A DNA stretch of 64,000 nt. Source: Sphingopyxis sp. H073 (GTDB lineage: Bacteria > Pseudomonadota > Alphaproteobacteria > Sphingomonadales > Sphingomonadaceae). This document shows positions 18,183-27,987 of this stretch, in pieces. The first letter of the stretch is position 1; each line of letters opens with the position of its first letter. The stretch is taken from the NCBI RefSeq assembly GCF_001468395.1, contig NZ_LNSG01000004.1, positions 434,001 through 498,000 of the forward strand. The letters run 5' to 3'. Under the pieces are notes generated by a model. It ran no database searches. It was given only the letters and a program-made list of their open reading frames with translations, and was not told where the DNA came from. Both the position numbers and the translations under genes were made by a program.

Positions 18183-18904
18183 CGACCGCGCCGCGCGCGC
18201 CAGTCGACCACCTGCCACCCCATTTTCGGCGCGAGCTGCTTGAGCTTGCGCGACGGCGTCGTCGCGACCGCCTCGTCGGCGAAATGCAGCATCGGGTGAT
18301 CGGAGACATGATCCGAATAGGCGCGGATATGTGCCTGATCGCGCGTGATGTCATTGTCGGCGAGCCAATCCGAAATGCGCGCAAATTTCGCATCGCCATA
18401 GCAATTGTCGCCCGCAAGCCGCGCGTGGATATGATCGGCGCCATCGGGCTCGTCGAGCCGCGTCGCGAGCACGTCGTCGATCCCCAGCCGCCGCGCGATC
18501 GCGTCGACATAAAGATGGAACGACGCCGTCGCGAGCAGCAGCCGGTATCCCGCCTCGCGGTCGGCGGCGATCTGGTCGAGCGCCGCCGCGTGCAACCCGC
18601 GCCCGATCACCTGATCGGCATAGCTTTCGGCAAGCGGGGTGATCTCGTCACGGCTGAACTGCTTCCCGACGAGCAGCCGCAGGTTGATCGCCTTCAGCCG
18701 CGACCGGTCGATCAACCGTAGCGAATAGGCCGCGCCCGCCAGCGCGACAAGCGGCAGCAACAGCATGCGCCATTGCTGGCGCCGGCGGACAACATGCATC
18801 AGAAATCCGCTGTAAGTCCCTGAACGCGTTATCGTTCGGTCCATGTCGTACATCGCAACGCGATGCCGGTATTCGGTCGGGACGATTGGCACGGGCGCAT
18901 CCAT
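18179..18904 (-). CDS. HAD-IB family phosphatase (SerB-like)
   Basis: This 241-residue haloacid-dehalogenase hydrolase has the catalytic aspartates Asp20 and Asp22 in YDMDRTIT (motif I), motif II in LLLATASFHLYV, and motif III/IV in GDNCYGDAKF and AYSDHVSDHPML. A hydrophobic stretch (LLLPLVALAGAAYSL) occurs between motifs I and II, as in other HAD-IB proteins linked to phospholipid metabolism. The ATG at 18904 follows GGGGG; ATG 18916 is an alternative. Its stop overlaps the C-S lyase stop tail to tail. It is divergent from the Mla operon, which may hint at lipid turnover, an inference only. Confidence 0.82.
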   Translation of the reverse strand: MDAPVPIVPTEYRHRVAMYDMDRTITRSGTYSGFLMHVVRRRQQWRMLLLPLVALAGAAYSLRLIDRSRLKAINLRLLVGKQFSRDEITPLAESYADQVIGRGLHAAALDQIAADREAGYRLLLATASFHLYVDAIARRLGIDDVLATRLDEPDGADHIHARLAGDNCYGDAKFARISDWLADNDITRDQAHIRAYSDHVSDHPMLHFADEAVATTPSRKLKQLAPKMGWQVVDWRARRGR

Positions 18905-18995
18905 GCCCCCGTCCATAAGGCGCGCGCAGCGAGGCGCCAAGCGGCTTCGGATTCGCTTGCCGTCTCGGGGCAAATAATACAATGTCCCCCGCGAG

Positions 18996-20102
18996 ATGGT
19001 GGCCAGGGCGGACTTCGACTATGACGACGGCGCCGATGGCGCTGCGGTCCGCTTCACGGGTCGGCTGACGCTGGCGCGCCTTGGCGACGTGCCCGCGCGC
19101 CTCGACGAACTCGGCCCGATCGCGACAATCGACCTTTCCGCGATCGAACGAATCGACACCGTCGGCGCGTGGATTGTCACCCGCACCGTTAACGAACATG
19201 GCGCGAAGGTCATTGGCGCAAGCCCCGAGGCCGAACGGCTGCTCGAGGCGCTGCGCGAAGACAAGAGCGAATATGCCGTTCACCGCGACCGCCGTTCGCC
19301 GATCGAGCGAATGCTCGAACAGGTCGGCACCGCCACCCTTGCCATCTGGAACGAACTGCTCGGCATCGTCGGCTTCTTCGGCGCGATGATTGTGGCGCTC
19401 GGCATCCAGATCCGCGCCCGCCGCCGCCTGCGCTGGAACGCCGTCGTCACGCGCTTTCAGGCCGTGGGCGTCGACGCGCTGCCGATCATCGGGCTGATGA
19501 GCTTCCTGATCGGCATCGTCATCGCGCAGCAGGGCGCGGTGCAGCTCGAACAGTTCGGGCTGGAGGTGTTCACGATCAATCTCGTCGGCCGCGCCTCGCT
19601 CCGCGAACTTGGCCTATTGATGACCGCGATCATGGTTGCCGGCCGCTCAGGGTCGGCCTTCGCCGCCCAGATCGGGACGATGAAGCTGACGGAAGAGGTC
19701 GACGCGATGCGCACGATCGGCGTCTCGCCGATGGAGGCAATCGTGCTGCCGCGCGTCGCGGCGTCGACGATCACCATGCCGCTGCTCGGCTTCTACGCCA
19801 GCATCTGCGCGATCATCGGCGGCGGGGTCTTTTGCTGGCTCGGGCTCGAAATCCCGCCGCTGACTTACGTGCAACGGCTGCGCGAGATCATCCCGATGCA
19901 CGATTTCTACATCATGCTGATCAAGGCGCCGGTGTTCGGGATCCTGATCGGCGTCACAGGCTGTTACGAAGGTATGCAGGTGCGCCAGAATGCCGAGGAG
20001 GTCGGCCGCCGCACGACATCCGCGGTCGTCGCCGCCATCTTCCTCGTCATCGTTCTCGATGCCTTTTTCGCCGTCTTCTTCTCCTCGCTGGGGTGGAATT
20101 GA
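18996..20102 (+). CDS. mlaE: MlaE-type ABC permease with N-terminal STAS domain
   Basis: This 368-residue inner-membrane permease belongs to the system that moves phospholipids between inner and outer membrane. Residues 1-95 form a STAS-like domain (LDELGPIATIDLSAIERIDTVGAW), which in E. coli is the separate MlaB protein. The remaining part is the MlaE permease with FGLEVFTINLVGRASLRELG, the coupling segment EVDAMRTIGVSP, and five or six membrane segments. Fusion of MlaB-like and MlaE-like parts is usual in alphaproteobacteria. It is followed by the ATPase with a one-base overlap (TGATG). Confidence 0.93.
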   Translation: MVARADFDYDDGADGAAVRFTGRLTLARLGDVPARLDELGPIATIDLSAIERIDTVGAWIVTRTVNEHGAKVIGASPEAERLLEALREDKSEYAVHRDRRSPIERMLEQVGTATLAIWNELLGIVGFFGAMIVALGIQIRARRRLRWNAVVTRFQAVGVDALPIIGLMSFLIGIVIAQQGAVQLEQFGLEVFTINLVGRASLRELGLLMTAIMVAGRSGSAFAAQIGTMKLTEEVDAMRTIGVSPMEAIVLPRVAASTITMPLLGFYASICAIIGGGVFCWLGLEIPPLTYVQRLREIIPMHDFYIMLIKAPVFGILIGVTGCYEGMQVRQNAEEVGRRTTSAVVAAIFLVIVLDAFFAVFFSSLGWN

Positions 20103-20962
20103 TGGCCGACGAAATCGAGCAGCAGGAAATTAAAGAGGAGCTGGCGGCCGCTGACGCGGTGCGTCCCGAAAAATTCGAATTTGCGATCCGCATTCGCGGC
20201 CTCAGAAACCAGTTCGGCGACGCGGTGGTCCACGACGATCTCGACCTCGACGTCCGTTCGGGCGAGATACTGGGCGTCGTCGGCGGGTCGGGCACCGGCA
20301 AATCGGTACTGATGCGCTCGATCGTCGGGCTCCAGACGCCGGCAGCAGGCGAAATCGAAGTCTATGGCAAGACGCTCGATACCATCACCGATCAAGAGGA
20401 ATCGCGCGACCTTCGCCGCCGCTGGGGCGTGATGTTCCAGGGCGGCGCGCTCTTCTCGACGCTCAGCGTCGCGGAGAATATCCAGGTGCCGCTGTGCGAA
20501 TATTATCCGCGCCTCGACCAGAAACTGCTCGACGAGATCGCCGCCTACAAGGTCGCGATGGTCGGACTGCCCCCCGACGCGGGGCCCAAATATCCCGCCG
20601 AGCTGTCGGGCGGGATGGTGAAGCGCGCCGGTCTGGCCCGCGCGCTCGCGCTCGATCCCGCGCTGCTCTTCCTCGACGAGCCCACGGCGGGTCTCGATCC
20701 GATCGGCGCCGCGAAGTTCGACGAGCTCATCCGCGGCCTTGCCGACACGATGGGCCTCACCGTCTTCCTCATCACCCACGACCTCGACACGCTCTATGCG
20801 ACGTGCGACCGCGTCGCGGTGCTCGCCGAAAAGCGTGTCATCGCGGTCGGCACGATTCCCGAACTGCTTGCCACCGAGCATCCGTGGATACAGGAATATT
20901 TCAACGGCCCGCGCGGCCGCGCCGCCTCGAGCTGCAACCAGACCCAGGATAGGAAGAGCTGA
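20102..20962 (+). CDS. mlaF: MlaF-type ABC transporter ATPase
   Basis: This 286-residue ATPase powers the MCE lipid transporter. Walker A is GGSGTGKS (61-68), the signature is LSGGMVKRAGLARAL, Walker B is LLFLDEPTAGLD, and the switch histidine is in FLITHDLD. The start at 20102 is set by the TGATG overlap with the permease stop; it gives an acidic N-terminus of about 25 residues before the ABC fold. The next gene again begins in a TGATG overlap. Confidence 0.95.
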   Translation: MADEIEQQEIKEELAAADAVRPEKFEFAIRIRGLRNQFGDAVVHDDLDLDVRSGEILGVVGGSGTGKSVLMRSIVGLQTPAAGEIEVYGKTLDTITDQEESRDLRRRWGVMFQGGALFSTLSVAENIQVPLCEYYPRLDQKLLDEIAAYKVAMVGLPPDAGPKYPAELSGGMVKRAGLARALALDPALLFLDEPTAGLDPIGAAKFDELIRGLADTMGLTVFLITHDLDTLYATCDRVAVLAEKRVIAVGTIPELLATEHPWIQEYFNGPRGRAASSCNQTQDRKS

Positions 20963-21903
20963 TGGAAACGCGGTCGAACAATGTGCTGGTCGGGGCCTTC
21001 GTCCTGCTCTTCACGCTCGCCCTCGCCGGCTTCGTCGTCTGGCTCGCCAACGACAGCGGCGGCACCAAGCGCGAATATGACATCTTCTTCAAACAGTCGG
21101 TCGACGGCCTCAACAAGGGGGCGCAGGTGCAATTCTCCGGCGTTCCTGCGGGACAGGTGCGCCAGATCGCGCTGTGGCCCGACGATCCGCAATTCGTCCG
21201 CGTCCGCATCGAGGTGAACGAGGGCGTGCCGATCCTGCAGGGCACCACCGCCGCACTGGAAGGCGTCGGCTTCACCGGCGTCTCGCAGATCTCGCTCGAC
21301 GGCGCGGTAAAGGGCGCACCACCGATCACCGACAAGGGGCCCGCCGGCAAGCCCGTCATCCCGACGCGCGTCGGCGGTCTCGGCGAACTGCTCAACACGG
21401 CGCCGCAATTGCTGCAACGCCTCTCGACGCTGACCGAGCGCCTCGCCGAACTCGCCGACGACAAGAATCAGGAAAGCTTCGCCAACATCCTGGACAATGT
21501 GGAGGCGACCACCGCGACGCTCGCGCGCAACGGCCCGGCGCTCGAAAGGGCGCTCGCCGACGCGCGCATTGCGATCCAGCAGGCGGGCAATGCGGCCGAG
21601 CAGGTCGGCAATCTCGCCGCCTCGGCGCAGGGGACGATCGACCGCAACGTCGACCCCGCGATGGCAAACCTGCGCGATACTTTGAAGTCCGCCAACGCAT
21701 CGATGAAGACGCTCGAATCCGCGATCGCCGACGCGCGGCCGGGGCTCAAGACCTTCAGCGACACGACGATCCCCGAAGCCAATGCGCTGATCCGCGACCT
21801 CCGTCGCACCTCGGCCTCGCTGTCCAGCCTGACCGACAAGCTGGACCAGCAGGGCGCGGGCGCGGTCCTCGGCGGCAGCAAGCTGCCCGACTACAAGGAA
21901 TGA
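20962..21903 (+). CDS. mlaD: MlaD-type MCE domain lipid-binding protein
   Basis: This is a 313-residue periplasmic protein anchored by one N-terminal helix (VLVGAFVLLFTLALAGFVVWL). The single MCE domain follows (VDGLNKGAQVQFSGVPAGQVRQI), ending near residue 130, then a long helical tail rich in Ala, Thr and Asp repeats (LAELADDKNQESFANILDNVEATTATL is split here by residues 160-190). MCE proteins form hexameric rings that carry phospholipids between the ATPase-permease complex and outer-membrane partners. The tail is longer than in E. coli MlaD and may build a needle-like extension. Confidence 0.92.
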   Translation: METRSNNVLVGAFVLLFTLALAGFVVWLANDSGGTKREYDIFFKQSVDGLNKGAQVQFSGVPAGQVRQIALWPDDPQFVRVRIEVNEGVPILQGTTAALEGVGFTGVSQISLDGAVKGAPPITDKGPAGKPVIPTRVGGLGELLNTAPQLLQRLSTLTERLAELADDKNQESFANILDNVEATTATLARNGPALERALADARIAIQQAGNAAEQVGNLAASAQGTIDRNVDPAMANLRDTLKSANASMKTLESAIADARPGLKTFSDTTIPEANALIRDLRRTSASLSSLTDKLDQQGAGAVLGGSKLPDYKE

Positions 21904-22514
21904 TGAGGATGTCCATGATGCAAACCACCCGCACCGCCCTGCTCGCTTCCGTGGTTGCCGTTTGCCTCACCGGCTGCATCGGGCTCGGCGGCAAGACGCC
22001 GCCCTTCCTCCTGACGCTCGACGCCGACGCCGCGCCGACCTCGGGCGAGGCGCGCACGGCCGCCGAGGCTGCGACCCTGACGATCCTGATCCCGACCGCG
22101 CCGCAGAAGCTGCGCACGACGCGCATTCCCGTGCAGCAGGACGACAGCAGCGTGACCTATGTGAAGGACGCGCAATGGGTCGAGGCGCCGCAGCGGCTGT
22201 TCCAGCGGCTGGTGTCCGAAACCGTCGCCGCGCGCACCGCCCGCGTCGTCCTCGACGAGGGTCAATATCTGACCGCACCCGGCGAACAACTCGCAGGACA
22301 GCTCATGGAATTCGGCATCGACGCGCGCTCGAACGAGGCGGTCGTCGTCTATCAGGCGATGCTCGTCTCGGCAGGCGGCAAGACCGTCACGCAGCGCCGC
22401 TTCGAGGTCCGCGAACCCCTGGCCGCCAAGATCGAGGCCAAGCCCGCGGGCGAAGCGCTGGCGCGCGCGGCGAACAAGGTTGCGGTCGATGTCGCAGCTT
22501 GGCTGGGAGGCTAA
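21903..22514 (+). CDS. ABC-type transport auxiliary lipoprotein (PqiC/DUF330-like)
   Basis: This is a 203-residue lipoprotein with a signal peptide ending in the lipobox LTGC (Cys25), followed by the ABC_trans_aux fold seen as TILIPTAPQKLRTTRIPV, DAQWVEAPQRLFQRL and VVVYQAMLVSAGGKTV. Such proteins sit in the outer membrane or periplasm as partners of MCE proteins. Several ATGs (21900, 21903, 21909, 21915) are possible; 21903 continues the TGATG pattern of this operon. It is the last gene of the Mla-like unit. Confidence 0.85.
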   Translation: MRMSMMQTTRTALLASVVAVCLTGCIGLGGKTPPFLLTLDADAAPTSGEARTAAEAATLTILIPTAPQKLRTTRIPVQQDDSSVTYVKDAQWVEAPQRLFQRLVSETVAARTARVVLDEGQYLTAPGEQLAGQLMEFGIDARSNEAVVVYQAMLVSAGGKTVTQRRFEVREPLAAKIEAKPAGEALARAANKVAVDVAAWLGG

Positions 22515-22656
22515 CGCCGCCGGACCGGACCGCGATCCGGTTCGGCTTGCCGGCGATCGCGAAGATCGTCCCCGGAGAGTGCCGGCGGGCGTGACCGCTC
22601 TCGATCATGGGCCGGACCCCAATCGCCTCATGCTGATCCACGCCGCCGCCAGCTAG

Positions 22657-22804
22657 CGCCTATCTCCACCGCGGCATCGCGATCGAGTTCAACCGCGTCG
22701 TCCCCGAAGCGATGAAGCCGCGCAAGATCGCAATCGGCAGCAGTTCCCGCGAGCGGCAGCGGATCGCAGCGCCCGAGGATAAGGCGCTCGAACTGCCGCG
22801 CTAA
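22657..22804 (+). pseudogene. hsp20 C-terminal fragment (repeat copy 1)
   Basis: This stretch copies 39715-39930 of the intact hsp20 gene: the same YLHRGIA, then a clean 81-base (27-codon) in-frame gap, then NRVVPEAMKPRKI and ERQRIAAPEDKALE, ending in a different short tail (LPR, stop at 22802). There is no start region or N-terminal half, so it is a remnant. It marks the left edge of the duplicated segment upstream of groES. Confidence 0.75.
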
Positions 22805-22900
22805 CTGGAGCAGCGAGGGGTGATCGGGCCGGTAATAATGGATCTCGGCGGTCGTCAGTCCATAGCCGTCCAGCTGCGCGATCAGCGCCCGGTCGGTCAT
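22805..22900 (-). pseudogene. truncated usg (N-terminal 32 codons)
   Basis: From ATG 22900 the frame reads MTDRALIAQLDGYGLTTAEI and then PDHPSLLQL, identical to the intact usg gene at 40306, but breaks off at 22805 where it joins the reversed hsp20 fragment. The WQDYDL core and the rest of Usg are missing, so it is not functional. Confidence 0.8.
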
Positions 22901-23124
22901 GGCGCGCGCGCTTCGCCGCCGTCGAGCGAGCGGAGCGCCGCCAGCACATCGTCGACCGGCACCGCGCGCCGCACGCCCGGCGGCTTGCGAAGCGCCGGCC
23001 GGTTGCAGACCGCCGAGCGGTCCGATGCCCAGGATGCGAGGAGGGCGCGCTTGACCTCGGGCTCCAGGCTCGGGTGACGCGCCACGTCGAAGGGATGAAG
23101 AAAACGGGAAAATGGCTCGGACAT
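22897..23124 (-). CDS. 75-aa conserved protein, copy 1
   Basis: This small cytoplasmic protein begins MSEPFSRFLHPFDVARHPSL and contains VKRALLASWASDRSAV, a pattern (DVxxxPSLxxxxKRAxLASWASD) conserved in alphaproteobacterial hypothetical proteins of unknown role. It differs from the copy at 40303-40530 by one residue (Cys for Arg at residue 40). A GGAGG site precedes the ATG. Upstream on its strand is CTTGAC-N15-CCCAAAAT (23188-23216), which resembles a sigma32 promoter, so heat induction is plausible. It overlaps the truncated usg by 4 bases. Confidence 0.75.
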   Translation of the reverse strand: MSEPFSRFLHPFDVARHPSLEPEVKRALLASWASDRSAVCNRPALRKPPGVRRAVPVDDVLAALRSLDGGEARAP

Positions 23125-23285
23125 GATCGTGCCTCCTTCCTTGTCGCCATTCCTTTCTCGTCGTGCGGCAACAGGCCGCGAGGACAGATTTTGGGAAGCC
23201 AGCGAGTCGAGTCAAGAGGGCTGAGGCCGTTGAAAAGGGGGCCTTGTTTCTCCCAACCGGGGCACAAAAAATTCTGCCCGATCCT

Positions 23286-23314
23286 CTTGAAGCGAAAAAA
23301 TCCGCTTCCTAGCT
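23286..23314 (+). promoter_or_regulatory. sigma32-like promoter of groESL
   Basis: CTTGAA (23286-23291) is followed after 15 bases by TCCTAGCT (23307-23314), about 70 bases before the groES ATG. The same layout, CTTGAA-N15-CCTAATTT, lies upstream of hsp20 at 39329-39357. The spacing and -35 fit heat-shock sigma factor RpoH promoters; the -10 is a loose match. Confidence 0.6.
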
Positions 23315-23383
23315 TTTCGGCGCCGCGCGTCCCGGACAGGCGCGCGGTCTGTATCATATCGTTATGCAACATGGAGGTTATGC

Positions 23384-23698
23384 ATGCATTTCCGTCCCTT
23401 GCACGACCGTGTGGTCGTCCGTCGCATCGAAGCCGAGGAAAAGACCTCGGGCGGCATCATCATCCCCGACACCGCCAAGGAAAAGCCGCAGGAGGGCGAA
23501 GTCGTCGCCGTCGGTCCGGGCGCCCGCGCCGAGGACGGCACCGTGACCGCGCTCGACGTCCAGGCCGGCGACCGCATCCTGTTCGGCAAATGGTCGGGCA
23601 CCGAGGTGCGCATCGACGGCGAAGAGTTGCTCATCATGAAGGAGAGCGACATCCTCGGCGTGATCGAGCAGGCCGCGGCGCTCAAGAAGGCGGCCTGA
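23384..23698 (+). CDS. groES: co-chaperonin GroES
   Basis: This is a 104-residue heptameric lid of the chaperonin. It begins [20 protein letters not shown], has the mobile loop ([16 protein letters not shown]) that docks on GroEL, and the [23 protein letters not shown]-terminal block. GGAGGT lies 5 bases before the ATG. The product is about 8 residues longer than usual because of a C-terminal [10 protein letters not shown] extension. It is followed by groEL after 46 bases and preceded by a sigma32-like promoter. Confidence 0.96.
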   Translation: MHFRPLHDRVVVRRIEAEEKTSGGIIIPDTAKEKPQEGEVVAVGPGARAEDGTVTALDVQAGDRILFGKWSGTEVRIDGEELLIMKESDILGVIEQAAALKKAA

Positions 23699-23720
23699 CG
23701 CCGCATCCATCCACAATTGA

Positions 23721-25364
<1,644 letters not shown>

Positions 25365-25370
25365 CGATCG

Positions 25371-25396
25371 GAGGGCGGCGGGAGACTGCCGCCCTC
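25371..25396 (+). terminator. hairpin after groEL
   Basis: GAGGGCGGC (25371-25379) pairs with GCCGCCCTC (25388-25396) around an 8-base loop, 7 bases after the groEL stop. It is strong and GC-rich but without a T run. Confidence 0.55.
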
Positions 25397-25480
25397 ACCC
25401 GCAGGTCGAGCGCAGCAAGACGATGGCACTTCCTTGAGGCCGCGATGCGCCACCCTGATCAGAAGCTGCCTGCTATCCCC

Positions 25481-25609
25481 TTCCCGCGCTGATCCCGTCG
25501 ACGATCGGGTCGGCAAGGAACAGGCTGTCTCCAATTTTCACGGCCGCGATAGGATGCGTCCGGCCGTTACCCGCCCCTCGCGAACTGCGATGATTTCATA
25601 ATCGGCCAT
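25481..25609 (-). pseudogene. possible frameshifted small gene
   Basis: From ATG 25609 the frame reads MADYEIIAVREGRVTAGRI and then meets a stop at 25538; a second frame downstream continues with AAVKIGDSLFLADPIVDG. The opening resembles DUF3892-type short proteins, and the break looks like a frameshift. The evidence is weak; the rest of 25365-25643 shows only the groEL hairpin. Confidence 0.25.
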
Positions 25610-25643
25610 AGGCGAAGGAATCGAACCTTCTCGTCGGGACGCG

Positions 25644-25877
25644 CTAGTAGCGGATCGGCACGATGCGGATGCGATCGATGGCGCCGGGGGACGCACGCGA
25701 CCTTGCGATCGCCGCGGCCCGCAGTTCATCGAGAATGATCGCGTCATAGCCGCTTTCGTCGGGCTGCATCGGGATATCCGTTTCGACGACGAGAATGACC
25801 TTGCGCGCGAAGCCATCGAGTTCCCATTCGAACCAGCTTCGGACGATATGGTCCGCGAGCTGCCGGTTATCCGGCAT
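25644..25877 (-). CDS. 77-aa protein, third gene of overlapping trio
   Basis: This short acidic-to-neutral protein begins MPDNRQLADHIVRSWFEWEL and contains VILVVETDIPMQPDESGYDAI, with no membrane segment. I do not recognise the family. The ATG at 25877 lies inside the end of the preceding 100-aa gene (11-base overlap), with GGGAAG upstream, which supports co-translation. It is the last gene of a three-gene operon convergent with groESL. Confidence 0.6.
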   Translation of the reverse strand: MPDNRQLADHIVRSWFEWELDGFARKVILVVETDIPMQPDESGYDAIILDELRAAAIARSRASPGAIDRIRIVPIRY

Positions 25878-26169
25878 GGGATTCGCTTCCCGATACGGAT
25901 CGCGAACGGATTTCCCGCTCGACGCTCGCATAACCCGCATCGCTCTGGGTCGCTAGAGTGATCGGCCGACCGCCCAACGCACTGCTTTCGGTGTTCAGGA
26001 AGGCGAGTGCCGGGTCCCGGCCGCCAAGAAGCTGGAAGGCCAGCGCGCTGATGGCGCCCTGGCGCTGCGCGTCGCGCGGAGCGAGCGGCGACGCTGTGCG
26101 ATGTCGCCGGAACGGGTTCGTACGCATATTCACTGGCGCGGCGCGGGTTTGGTTCGGATCAAGCGTCAT
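25867..26169 (-). CDS. DUF2384/MbcA-ParS-like antitoxin-domain protein
   Basis: This is a 100-residue protein. Its middle, FQLLGGRDPALAFLNTESSALGGRPITLAT, followed by GYASVEREI, matches the toxin-binding domain of Xre/MbcA/ParS antitoxins (pattern WL...P...LGGxxPxxL...G...V). The usual N-terminal HTH is absent, replaced by a basic Arg-rich region. AGGGAG precedes the ATG at 26169. It overlaps both neighbours by 11 bases. No RES-domain toxin is encoded beside it, so if this is a toxin-antitoxin-like unit the partner must be one of the two unrecognised proteins. Confidence 0.6.
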   Translation of the reverse strand: MTLDPNQTRAAPVNMRTNPFRRHRTASPLAPRDAQRQGAISALAFQLLGGRDPALAFLNTESSALGGRPITLATQSDAGYASVEREIRSRSVSGSESHAG

Positions 26170-26800
26170 TGGCTTGCTCCCTTGCCGGACCGGCACCGGC
26201 GCTTTGGCGAGCGAGGGCGGCGCGGGCATCGTCGATGTTCGAGTATCGAAATGCTCCGACCCGGAACTGTTCGACGTAAAGATGTTCGATGCCCTCTTCG
26301 GATCGCGACCGGAAGGGCTCGAACGCTCCCGCGCCTGTCCGGTGCAGATCGGGTGGGGCGGGTAGCTTTGCCGCAAGCGCGGCGAGCTTTTCCTCATCGA
26401 GGCCGAGCGCCCGGTAGATATCGCGGCCGACGATCCAGACATCCTCCTGGATATCCGCAAGGCGGCCGATGACATCTTCTAGCGCGAAGGAAGCGCGTTC
26501 CTCCGCGGTCATGGCGAGCACCTCGTTGACGAGCAGTTCGGCGATCAGCGTGTCGCCGACGAACATGGGATAATCCGCCGCGGCCTCCGCGATCGGCGAA
26601 TCGGCCCTGGGACCGCCGGATGCCCCGTCTGTCAATGCCGCGAAGCCGTCCGTCAGCCCTCTGCGCTCGCGATATTGATCGATCCGCTTCGCATAATAGC
26701 GTGGCAGGTCGAAATTCGGCAGCAAATGCCCGTCGCGTTGCGCCTGACTTACCGCCAACAGCGCCATCTGGTGATGATAGAGGAGTTGATTGAGATCCAC
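26159..26800 (-). CDS. 213-aa helical hypothetical protein, first gene of trio
   Basis: This protein starts at GTG 26800, chosen because GGGAGG lies 5 bases upstream and homology-like sequence begins at DLNQLLYHHQMALLAV. The N-terminal 40 residues (helical, with NFDLPRYYAKRIDQYRE) resemble short sphingomonad hypothetical proteins; the middle (TLIAELLVNEVLAMTAEERASF and VIGRLADIQEDVWIV) is helical and acidic. No catalytic motif is recognised. It heads a three-gene operon with 11-base overlaps. The 545 bases upstream (26801-27345) hold nothing I can support. Confidence 0.6.
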   Translation of the reverse strand: MDLNQLLYHHQMALLAVSQAQRDGHLLPNFDLPRYYAKRIDQYRERRGLTDGFAALTDGASGGPRADSPIAEAAADYPMFVGDTLIAELLVNEVLAMTAEERASFALEDVIGRLADIQEDVWIVGRDIYRALGLDEEKLAALAAKLPAPPDLHRTGAGAFEPFRSRSEEGIEHLYVEQFRVGAFRYSNIDDARAALARQSAGAGPAREQANDA

Positions 26801-27345
26801 ATTCGCCTCCCTTTTGCGGGAGCGCGATCGTCTCTCAGGCGCCAACATGCAGAAACGAAGTCGGCGATTCACGAAAGATGGGGCTGACGATGCGCGTTTT
26901 CAAGTGCGCCCTGCAAGCGTCGTCGCTACGGTTGTGGGTGGCCGATTGGGACGGCCCGCTTTTGAAATGATCGCTTCAAGAACAGACAAGCGCGCCTTCA
27001 ATGCTATCTCTCCGGCCTCCGATCACCCCCAATTCAAAAGGGGGGCGGTTTATGGACGAGAGTGCGGCAGCTCGTCGGCGGCGCAGCGCCGGGTCCTTCG
27101 ATTGGTCCTCCTCCTCCGCTCCCGTCGGATCGCCTGATCCACAGAGAGTCTGGCTCGATCCTTTTCGCGGTAAGCAATCATGGCTTCGCCAGTTTCTTGT
27201 CCTGCAAGCCAGTTTGCGGCGGTGGTTTATGCAAGCGGCTGGCGCATATCCGGCCGCCCGATCATGGGTGGCTTCGACGATCGAAAACATCGCACCACAC
27301 CGTACGGCCGACGGCCGCGAGGCCAGGATCCTGATGCTCCAAGAT

Positions 27346-27987
27346 TCAGGACCGGCAGAGGCGTTCGATTTGCCATATCGCCTGTTTCTCGTCGATGACT
27401 TCCGCATATTTGGCTTGAAGATCGAACAAGCTGGCCTGGTGGGGATCGACGTGGCGATCGGCGCACGCGTCTTCGACGACGAACGGGGCGAAGCCGTGCT
27501 GGAGTGCGTCGAGTGCAGAGGCCCGCACGCACCCCGATGTCGAAACCCCCGCTATCATCAAGGTGTCGATACCATCCCCTTCGAGAAGGGCGCTCAACCC
27601 TGTGCCAAAAAACGCCGACGGATATTGTTTGGTTATGACATGTTCGCCGGGCCCCGGCGAAAGCTCGCGCGGAAATTCGCCGAGAGGCGAACCTCTGTCC
27701 AGACAACTGAGAGCGGGAACCTTCTTGTAGAACAATCCGCCGTCGGAGCCGCCGGGCTCGAATATGACGTTGGTGAAGACGATCGGCATGCCGGCTGCCC
27801 GGGCGGCCGCCAAAAGTCGCACCGTGGATGCAAGAGCATTTTCAGCGCCTGCAAATAACGGCGAAGCGGGGTCCAGATAGGCCATGACGAAGTCGACGAT
27901 GAGCAAGGCGGGACGAGTGCCAAAGGGCAGGTGTCCGTCAAAAGTGCCGCGATAATTCTCTCCGAGATCGTCGCGTCCGGCCATCAT
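27346..27987 (-). CDS. isochorismatase-family amidohydrolase (N-carbamoylsarcosine amidase-like)
   Basis: This is a 213-residue cysteine hydrolase. The catalytic triad is visible as Asp in LLIVDFVMAYLDP, Lys in HVITKQYPSAF, and Cys in AGVSTSGCVRASA. The motif style, FVxAYxDPxSPL, is closest to N-carbamoylsarcosine amidase and maleamate amidase rather than to nicotinamidase. It is the last gene of the hyuA-hyuB-CoA-transferase operon, overlapping the CoA-transferase stop (ATGA). Amide or carbamoyl hydrolysis after hydantoinase-type ring opening is the natural inference. Confidence 0.85.
   Translation of the reverse strand: MMAGRDDLGENYRGTFDGHLPFGTRPALLIVDFVMAYLDPASPLFAGAENALASTVRLLAAARAAGMPIVFTNVIFEPGGSDGGLFYKKVPALSCLDRGSPLGEFPRELSPGPGEHVITKQYPSAFFGTGLSALLEGDGIDTLMIAGVSTSGCVRASALDALQHGFAPFVVEDACADRHVDPHQASLFDLQAKYAEVIDEKQAIWQIERLCRS

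Larger units (their letters stand above)
22805..23296. repeat. direct repeat, copy 1 (usg/75-aa gene segment)
   Basis: About 490 bases nearly identical to 40211-40704 in the same orientation. The segment covers the start of usg, the whole 75-aa gene, its promoter region, and ends just inside the -35 region of the groES promoter (CTTGAAGCGAA). The two copies bracket about 17.4 kb that includes groESL, the catabolic cluster and hsp20. The high identity points to a recent duplication or gene conversion. Confidence 0.85.

Noticed and set aside
25618-25636. GAAGG-TTCGATT-CCTTC on the minus strand resembles a tRNA T-arm
   Set aside because: No acceptor stem, CCA or other tRNA arms are next to it; more likely chance or part of the decayed small gene.
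26976-27407. A 143-codon minus-strand frame in the gap after the isochorismatase-type gene
   Set aside because: It overlaps the end of that gene in another frame, is Arg/Ser-rich and has no recognisable motif.
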